Assembly: GCA_964555845.1 (NCBI GenBank)
Contig: CAZKUA010000019.1
Span: 1-12,118 of the forward strand
DNA: 12,118 nt
Origin: JALNXF01 sp964555845
Lineage (GTDB): Bacteria; Patescibacteriota; Gracilibacteria; BD1-5; UBA2023
Reading direction: 5' to 3'
The position numbers and the translations under genes are program-made. This document shows, in pieces, positions 7,970 to 12,118 of this stretch (positions within the stretch are counted from its first letter, which is position 1; every line of letters starts with the position of its first letter). The notes under the pieces were generated by a model, which was not told the origin of the DNA, made no database searches, and worked only from the letters and a program-made list of their open reading frames with translations.

Positions 7970-8194
7970 TTATTTTTTTGCTAAAAGATCAAATTGTATA
8001 GATGCTGCAAGTTCGCCTGATAAACTTCTAGCTAACATTAATCTAGCCTTTTCCGCAAGTGAAGCATTTGCATATCTTGCTTCATAAGCGACTTTTGCTT
8101 GTTCTTCAGCTTTCATTCTTTCTGGAGAATTTTTTGGTAAAGATAAATCTTCTCTATTTGGTAAAGGGGGTAAATTATTTTTAACTCCTGTCAT
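7970..8194 (-). CDS. Small hypothetical protein, 74 aa
   Basis: The ORF is open upstream to 8278, but the first 28 codons overlap the preceding gene and look like shadow sequence. The ATG at 8194 (MTGVKNNLPPLPNRED) gives 74 residues, 31 nt after that gene ends. No family is recognised. A Pro-rich N-terminus (LPPLPNREDLSLPKNSP) is followed by an Ala-rich amphipathic helix (EEQAKVAYEARYANASLAEK), then LMLARSLSGELAASIQ. It contains no TGA. It is the middle gene of the three-gene operon, and its TAA directly precedes the ATG of the next gene. A small cytoplasmic adaptor or regulator is only a guess from size and composition. Confidence 0.6.
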   Translation of the reverse strand: MTGVKNNLPPLPNREDLSLPKNSPERMKAEEQAKVAYEARYANASLAEKARLMLARSLSGELAASIQFDLLAKK

Positions 8195-8225
8195 ATTTTT
8201 AAAATTAAATATTAAAACTTTTTTA

Positions 8226-8567
8226 TTATAATTCATTGAACAAATTTTCCAAATCTTTTTTTTCAACTTGAGCATCATTTTGTTCTTTTATTTGATTTCA
8301 TCACTTATTTATGGCTATTTTAAAGTCATTTTTTAATCAAGCAATAAATTTTGATTCTTCATCTTTATTCATTGGATCTTTAAAATTTTCCTTATTTAAG
8401 GCTATTAAAGTTCTTAAATAAACTTGTATTTCATTTTTAAAATCTAGTTTATTTTCCCAGATTATCTTATAATATTGGATTAATTCATGATAATCCTTGT
8501 AAATAATTTCAATTATTTCTATGAAATTTTTATTCTCAATTTCGGCCTCATTTATTGTGTATAGCAT
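8226..8567 (-). CDS. Hypothetical protein, 113 aa (UGA = Gly)
   Basis: This is the first gene of the minus-strand operon, starting 26 nt after a strong promoter's -10. Reading three TGAs as glycine extends a 76-residue fragment to 113 residues, with two adjacent UGA codons giving Gly-Gly at about residues 90-91. It is acidic and helical: IEIIEIIYKDYHELIQYYKI, then a charged segment, ending DLENLFNEL. There is no signal peptide or membrane segment and I recognise no family. The two downstream genes follow within 31 nt and 0 nt, so the three products probably act together. Confidence 0.7.
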
Positions 8568-8592
8568 ATCTTTTTAAATTAAATATATCCTA

Positions 8593-8621
8593 ATTAAACC
8601 ATATTTTTCCAAAAAAGTCAA
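8593..8621 (-). promoter_or_regulatory. Promoter of the three-gene unknown operon
   Basis: On the minus strand TTGACT (8621-8616), exact 17-nt spacer and TTTAAT (8598-8593, five of six consensus) lie just before the ATG at 8567. Back to back with the divergent promoter at 8631, it could be coordinately regulated. Confidence 0.65.
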
Positions 8622-8630
8622 AAAATAAAC

Positions 8631-8659
8631 TTGACAAACATAATTATTTAGTTTAAAGT
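8631..8659 (+). promoter_or_regulatory. Promoter of the 123-aa hypothetical gene
   Basis: Consensus TTGACA (8631-8636), a 17-nt spacer and TAAAGT (8654-8659) predict a start near 8666 and a leader of about 25 nt. It is 9 nt from the divergent promoter's -35. Confidence 0.65.
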
Positions 8660-8690
8660 ATGTGAAATTTTAAAAATAAATATAAAAATT

Positions 8691-9062
8691 ATGCAATTAG
8701 CTATAAATTTTGGTAGGAAACCTGCCGATATAGAAAGGAGAATAGGGGATTTTAACAAAAATCCAGTTTTCCACAAAGAATCAAGCACTATTTTAAAGGA
8801 TAGATTTTCTATGAAATTAAGTTATCTTGGAAGAAGTTATCATATAGTCTGAAATTATTGAGTATTACAACTAAAATCATTTTATGATCCATCAAACACA
8901 TCAAAAAAAATTTCTTATGTAAATATTGACAGAGTTGAGCATTTCCAAAACTGATATTATGTGAAAGTATGACTTACTTCAAACCAAGAACTTAAATTTC
9001 AAAAAATTATTACAAATATTTTAAGTAATATCTATTATAATCCAAATCTCTCAAATAATTAA
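8691..9062 (+). CDS. Hypothetical protein, 123 aa (UGA = Gly)
   Basis: The ORF is 123 residues with four TGAs read as glycine (IVGNYGVLQL, FQNGYYVKVGL). Cut at those TGAs it would be too short to be noticed. No signal peptide or membrane helix is seen. The middle (LSYLGRSYHIVGNYGVLQL, then ISYVNIDRV and YYVKVGLTS) looks like a run of beta strands, followed by a helix near the C-terminus, so a small beta-barrel-like or PH-like fold is possible. No family is recognised. It has its own promoter and precedes the CCG tRNA by 57 nt. Confidence 0.65.
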
Positions 9063-9077
9063 TTTTTTTATAATTTA

Positions 9078-9104
9078 TTGAAATAAATTTATTTTTCATA
9101 TAAT
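9078..9104 (+). promoter_or_regulatory. Promoter of the CCG tRNA and probably the U32 gene
   Basis: TATAAT (9099-9104) is a perfect -10, 16 nt before the tRNA. TTGAAA (9078-9083) is a -35 with a short 15-nt spacer. The gap between the tRNA and the U32 gene is only 14 nt, so no separate promoter fits there. Confidence 0.5.
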
Positions 9105-9119
9105 GAGGAAGCTATCTAT

Positions 9120-9196
9120 AAGGAGTTAGCTTAATTAGAAGAGTGCTCGGCTTCCGAAGCCAAGAGACATTGGTGCAATTCCAATACTCCTTGCCA
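9120..9196 (+). tRNA. tRNA with anticodon CCG, reads CGG; Arg or reassigned Trp
   Basis: Acceptor arms AAGGAGT (9120-9126) and ACTCCTT (9186-9192) pair perfectly, with discriminator G9193 and encoded CCA (9194-9196). The D stem is GCTT/GAGT. The anticodon arm TCGGC/GCCAA encloses TTCCGAA, with anticodon CCG at 9154-9156. The T arm is ATTGG/CCAAT. Oddities are a C-A mismatch in the anticodon stem, one extra base between D and anticodon stems, T loop TGCAATT (G instead of T55) and D loop AATTAGAA with A at position 18. Position 18 normally pairs with 55, so both partners are changed while the G19-C56 pair is kept. A1-U72 and G73 are typical of bacterial tRNA-Trp, whereas A20, C35 and G36 suit Arg. 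The charged amino acid is therefore uncertain. Confidence 0.85.
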
Positions 9197-9210
9197 TAAA
9201 TAAATAAAAT

Positions 9211-10587
9211 ATGTTTAAGCAAATTGTTGGACTTGGATTTAAATCAAAATGAAGAGATAAAAAAGAGGTAGGTGCCTATATTAAGGAATTAATAGATGGT
9301 GGCGCAAGTGAATTTTTCACCGGATATAATCCTAGCTATTGGCATGAGAAGTTTGGCTTTGAGGTGAGTCCAAATGGGAGATTTAGTGAGCATGAACAAA
9401 TTACAGATTTAGAGACTTTAGTTCAGATATCTGATGAAATCCACAAATATAAAAACTCAAAAGGTGAGACTTTAGAGCTTTTTTTAAATTTTAATGCTTG
9501 GTATTATTCAGACCTTACTTTTCCGTTAATTCAGGCAATGCTTGAGGAAACAAAAGATTTAATAGATTGAGTAATTGTCGGAAATATCGGAATGCTAGAA
9601 TTTTTAAAAAGTATAAATTTCACTAAAAAAATAAATATTTCTACAATTTTGGCTGTATATAACAAGGAGGCTATTAGATTTATGCTTGAAAATTATAATG
9701 TAAATAAGGTTATTTTATCAAGAGAAGTGACAATTTCTGAAATAGAGCAAATCGTGAAAGAATTTCCAGAAATGAAATTTGAGGTTTTTGGGGAAGGTGA
9801 TTTTTGTAGATATAACAATGGTCTTTGTTTTGCGGAACATAAATATTGAGACAGAGATATTTGCACGGTTATTTTGGACAATTTTGATGTTAAAAAATCT
9901 GCTAAACCAGATTATAAAAAAATTATTTTAGACAAGGATTTGTCCGTCGAAGAAAAATTAAAATCACTTGATAATAACTATAAAAACCCTTTTGATGAAA
10001 TAGGTGAGCTGGTGGATAATTTGGAATATAATTTGATAGAAAATAGCGAGGATCAGGCCAAAAAACTAAAAGAATTATTAACTTTAAATAAGAATTTACC
10101 CGATTTATTCTATGATTGACTTCAGAGTATAGAATCCAAGAGAAATAAAAAAATTCTAAACTGTCTTAAATGACTTAAATATGCTAATTCTAGGCTAGAT
10201 TTTGACGAAAAAGAACTGCAAACTGAACTCGAAAAATCTATAAAAACCGGAATTGAATTCTATTTCAAAAAATTAAAAGAAACTTTCTGAACTTCAAATA
10301 TTAAGTCTGAATTTCTTAATAAAACCTACAACAGATCTGATAACCTAAATATTTTTGCTTACTTGTACTTTTCTCAATTCCCAAACATAGAAACTGTGAA
10401 ATTTCCAACTAGATGAAGAGCAAATATACAAAAACTTAATTTAATTAAAGAATTGATTGAAAAAAATGACCAAAAAGAAATCCAAAAATATATAGACAGA
10501 GGCTCAAGTATCGAGAGAACAAGCTATGATTTAACCTATATTTTCAGCGATAAATTATGGTTTAGAAAAATGATGAATAATAATTAA
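9211..10587 (+). CDS. Peptidase U32 family protein, probable Fe-S RNA-modification enzyme (UGA = Gly)
   Basis: This is a 458-residue protein with six TGAs read as Gly. The N-terminal half fits the U32 barrel: LFLNFNAWYYSD, then DGVIVGNIGMLEFL, VNKVILSREVTISEIEQIV and the signature FEVFGEGDFCRYNNGLCF. Cysteines C199 and C206 (C-x6-C) plus C218 and a later C318 parallel the cluster ligands known in UbiU-type members. The distal ETVKFPTRGR block matches the family's second conserved region. Although named peptidases, characterised U32 proteins hydroxylate RNA (TrhP on tRNA U34, RlhA on 23S rRNA) or ubiquinone precursors (UbiU/UbiV). RNA modification is the more likely role in a CPR cell lacking quinone synthesis. 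It starts 14 nt after the CCG tRNA and is followed by a second U32-like gene. The charged helical region at about 230-400 is unassigned. Confidence 0.8.
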
Positions 10588-10615
10588 TTTGTCATTTTTA
10601 GTAAAACGCCCCAGT

Positions 10616-10723
10616 CTGTCATTTCGAGTGATAACGAGAAATCCCTTTTTAAATCACTCATTTGCAAATAAGATTATATAGAAAGGGATTTCTCACTACA
10701 TTACATTTCGTTCGAAATGACAG
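10616..10723. repeat. Imperfect palindromic intergenic repeat
   Basis: Outer arms CTGTCATTTCGA (10616-10627) and TCGAAATGACAG (10712-10723) are perfect inverted matches. Inner arms GAGAAATCCCTTT (10636-10648) and AAAGGGATTTCTC (10682-10694) are too. The spacers on the two sides differ in length, and the core of 33 nt is AT-rich. It looks like two head-to-head copies of a short repeat containing GTCATTTCGA...GAGAAATCCC, a type commonly scattered through bacterial genomes. It fills the 197-nt gap between the two U32-like genes and no gene lies in it. The RNA could fold into a long hairpin and act as terminator or stability element. Confidence 0.85.
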
Positions 10724-10784
10724 GTGGTGTAGTTTCGCCTAGGGTGACGACAATAAAAAATTAATTAATAATTATTATATTATT

Positions 10785-11849
10785 ATGAACCTACATATTC
10801 ACCTACCTACAAATCTGGCTCACTTCGATTTACTTCTTGAGTGATATTTATTGTCGACAAGCGATGACAGAGCGGTTGCTGGGTTTATTATGAATAATTA
10901 TAAATGAGAAATTGCAAGTGATTTAAGTCCACAGTATGATATTAATTTTAGCTCAATTAGGGAATTAAAGAAGAAATTCTGAAAAGATGTTTTTGGTAAA
11001 ATTGACTGAATATATTTCTGAAGTGATAATTGTGAATTTCTAGCTCCGACGCAAGACGAAGTCAAAAAAGCCTATGAGAAATTTCTGGAATTCAATAAAA
11101 TATATCCACCACACAAAGCTCGTATTTTTACTCTTGTTACTCCATATGTATGAGATAAAATGCTTGGCAGACTTGAGGAAACGCTCACTTATTTAAATAA
11201 TATCAAATCAAAAACTCCACTTGAGGTTGTAGTAAATGATTTTTGAGTACTGAATTTATTAAATAAAAAATATACAAATTTAAAGCCAGTTATTTGAAGA
11301 TTAATCCATAAAACTCTTAAAAATCCGCTAATTGATACTTACTGATATGAAGCCCATCCCGCTGGAGAAAGTATCAAAAATAAAACATCAGGAGAAATTG
11401 AAATTTTAAGAGAAAATATAGTAGAAAATCAAAAAGAATTTTATTCTTCTAGTGAGCTTTCTAATAAGTATTTTCAAACTTTTTTGGATAAATTTAATAT
11501 AAAAAATGTCTGAATTGATTATCTGGAAAATAGAGAAAAATTGTATGATAAAGATAATTATGGGGATAAAAATCTTGATATTTACTATCCATGGGCTGTA
11601 GTTTTTACATGAAGACTCTGCGATACTTGTGGTATCAAAAATCCTACAAAAGCAATGACAGCGACAGATGATATTTGCCCAAGATGGTGTAGGGATTATG
11701 ATATTTTCTACAATATTAAAACTACAGGATATTATCTCACTCAGAGATGAAATGCAGGATATAGAAGCCAAATAAATCTAGATTATCTAAATTTATCAAA
11801 TATTTGAGAGGATTATAGACTCGTTTTTGCTCCATTTATTAGCGTGTAG
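10785..11849 (+). CDS. U32-like protein with four-cysteine cluster, possible partner of the upstream U32 protein (UGA = Gly)
   Basis: This is a 354-residue protein ending in TAG, with about 15 TGAs read as Gly. The fold cues are U32-like and UbiV-like: ARIFTLVTPYVGDKML, then LEVVVNDFGVLNLL and the strand-turn KPVIGRLIHK. The C-terminal part carries CxxC at 279/282 (RLCDTCGI) and CxxxC at 298/302 (ICPRWCRDY), separated by 15 residues, a good candidate for a 4Fe-4S or zinc site. UbiU and UbiV work as a heterodimer, and two different U32-type genes side by side recall that arrangement, but the substrate need not be ubiquinone. It has no Shine-Dalgarno site or signal peptide. Its own promoter was not identified, and the 197-nt repeat-bearing gap leaves co-transcription open. 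Confidence 0.65.
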
Positions 11850-11867
11850 ATTTTCTCAAAAAATCTT

Positions 11868-11896
11868 TTGACTTCCACAGCATTTTATATTACACT
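11868..11896 (+). promoter_or_regulatory. Promoter of the prepilin gene
   Basis: TTGACT (11868-11873), exact 17-nt spacer and TACACT (11891-11896) give a leader of about 40 nt before the ATG at 11944. An AT-rich hairpin (11903-11918) follows and is too weak to call a terminator. Confidence 0.5.
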
Positions 11897-11943
11897 TCCT
11901 CCAAGTTTTAAAAAACTTATTTATTAACTAACTTAAATTCCCT

Positions 11944-12118
11944 ATGAAATCAACAATAAATAATAATAAATTATTATCCCACCTAACCTCCCCTAAAATA
12001 AGGGAGGAACAAAAATTTACTTCTCCCCATATTTTAAGGGGAGCCAGAGGGGGTAAATTAGGTTTCACCCTCGTAGAACTAATCGTAGTAATCTCCATCC
12101 TCGCAATCCTCTGAACCA
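11944..12118 (+). CDS. Type IV prepilin-like protein, N-terminal part only, runs off window (UGA = Gly)
   Basis: The first 58 codons are present. After a 40-residue leader comes the class III prepilin motif G|FTLVELIVVISILAILGT, with cleavage after G40, Phe at +1, Glu at +5 (E45) and the hydrophobic helix that anchors and polymerises the pilin. Codon 57 is TGA, read as Gly. Typical type IVa leaders are about 5-20 residues; this one is long because codons 13-40 are made of a palindromic repeat. No in-frame ATG, GTG or TTG lies closer to the cleavage site, so the long leader seems real. The product would be a major or minor pilin or pseudopilin for adhesion, DNA uptake or twitching. Its C-terminal domain is outside the window. 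Confidence 0.88.
11981..12063. repeat. Palindromic repeat inside the prepilin leader
   Basis: Outer ACCTAA (11981-11986) and TTAGGT (12058-12063) enclose two hairpins: CCTCCC/GGGAGG (11987-11992, 12002-12007) and CTCCCC/GGGGAG (12023-12028, 12038-12043). The second hairpin is close to the reverse complement of the first, so the unit is a nested inverted repeat of about 83 nt. It is far GC-richer than its flanks and resembles dispersed intergenic repeats, yet it is in frame and its last codon is the cleavage-site Gly. Confidence 0.8.

Noticed and set aside
8195..8278. N-terminal extension of the 74-aa protein to 102 aa
   Set aside because: It overlaps the end of the upstream gene once that gene is extended by reading TGA as Gly, and the extra residues look unstructured.
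163..8567. Clustered pseudogenes with many premature stops
   Set aside because: All interruptions are TGA, never TAA or TAG, and fall at glycine positions; this is recoding, not decay.
9072..9089. AT-only hairpin as terminator of the 123-aa gene
   Set aside because: The stem has no GC pairs and overlaps the tRNA promoter, so it is likely composition-driven.
10588..10784. CRISPR array or small RNA gene
   Set aside because: Only inverted copies of one short unit are present, with no regular direct repeats or spacers.
11406..11771. 121-aa minus-strand ORF
   Set aside because: It lies antisense inside the code-25 gene at 10785-11849, which has a coherent cysteine motif.

Overview
The window reads as chromosome from a low-GC candidate-phyla-radiation bacterium of the Absconditabacteria/Gracilibacteria (SR1/BD1-5) type. 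The main reason is genetic code. Most genes make sense only if UGA is glycine (translation table 25): once TGA is read through, fragments join into full proteins with recognisable domains, TGA falls at glycine-rich or conserved-glycine positions, and true stops are TAA (one TAG). CGA and CGG are almost absent from these genes. The single CGG seen sits where the GH26 family has tryptophan, and the window carries a tRNA with anticodon CCG. CGA/CGG-to-Trp reassignment has been reported for Absconditabacterales (from memory, not checked here).

Layout: a 3'-truncated tRNA with anticodon CAU (minus, 1-53); a long TPM-domain membrane protein with a UGA-rich polyglycine tail (minus, 163-2145); a secreted GH26-type glycosidase (plus, 2294-3904); a perfect bidirectional hairpin terminator; a methyl-accepting chemotaxis protein and CheW operon (minus, 4000-5945); a secreted M23 metallopeptidase (plus, 6177-7355); three small unknown genes in one minus-strand operon (7352-8567); a small unknown protein (plus, 8691-9062); the CCG tRNA (9120-9196) followed 14 nt later by a U32-family protein (9211-10587); an imperfect palindromic repeat; a second U32-like, cysteine-bearing protein (10785-11849); and the start of a type IV prepilin whose leader contains a palindromic repeat (11944 to the end).

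The outstanding feature is the cheW-MCP pair. It contains no in-frame UGA among roughly 35 glycines, ends cheW with a TGA that overlaps the next ATG, uses CGA and CGG at invariant arginines, has strong Shine-Dalgarno sites that no neighbour has, and is GC-richer. It is written in the standard code while its neighbours are written in code 25. This suggests recent acquisition from a standard-code bacterium, or a chimeric assembly.

Functionally the native genes describe an envelope-focused lifestyle: secreted glycosidase and peptidase, a membrane-anchored TPM protein and a type IV pilin. That fits an episymbiont or predator attacking other cells, but this is inference. Several genes share promoters of the form TTGACT/A, 16-18 nt, TATAAT-like, including the imported operon.
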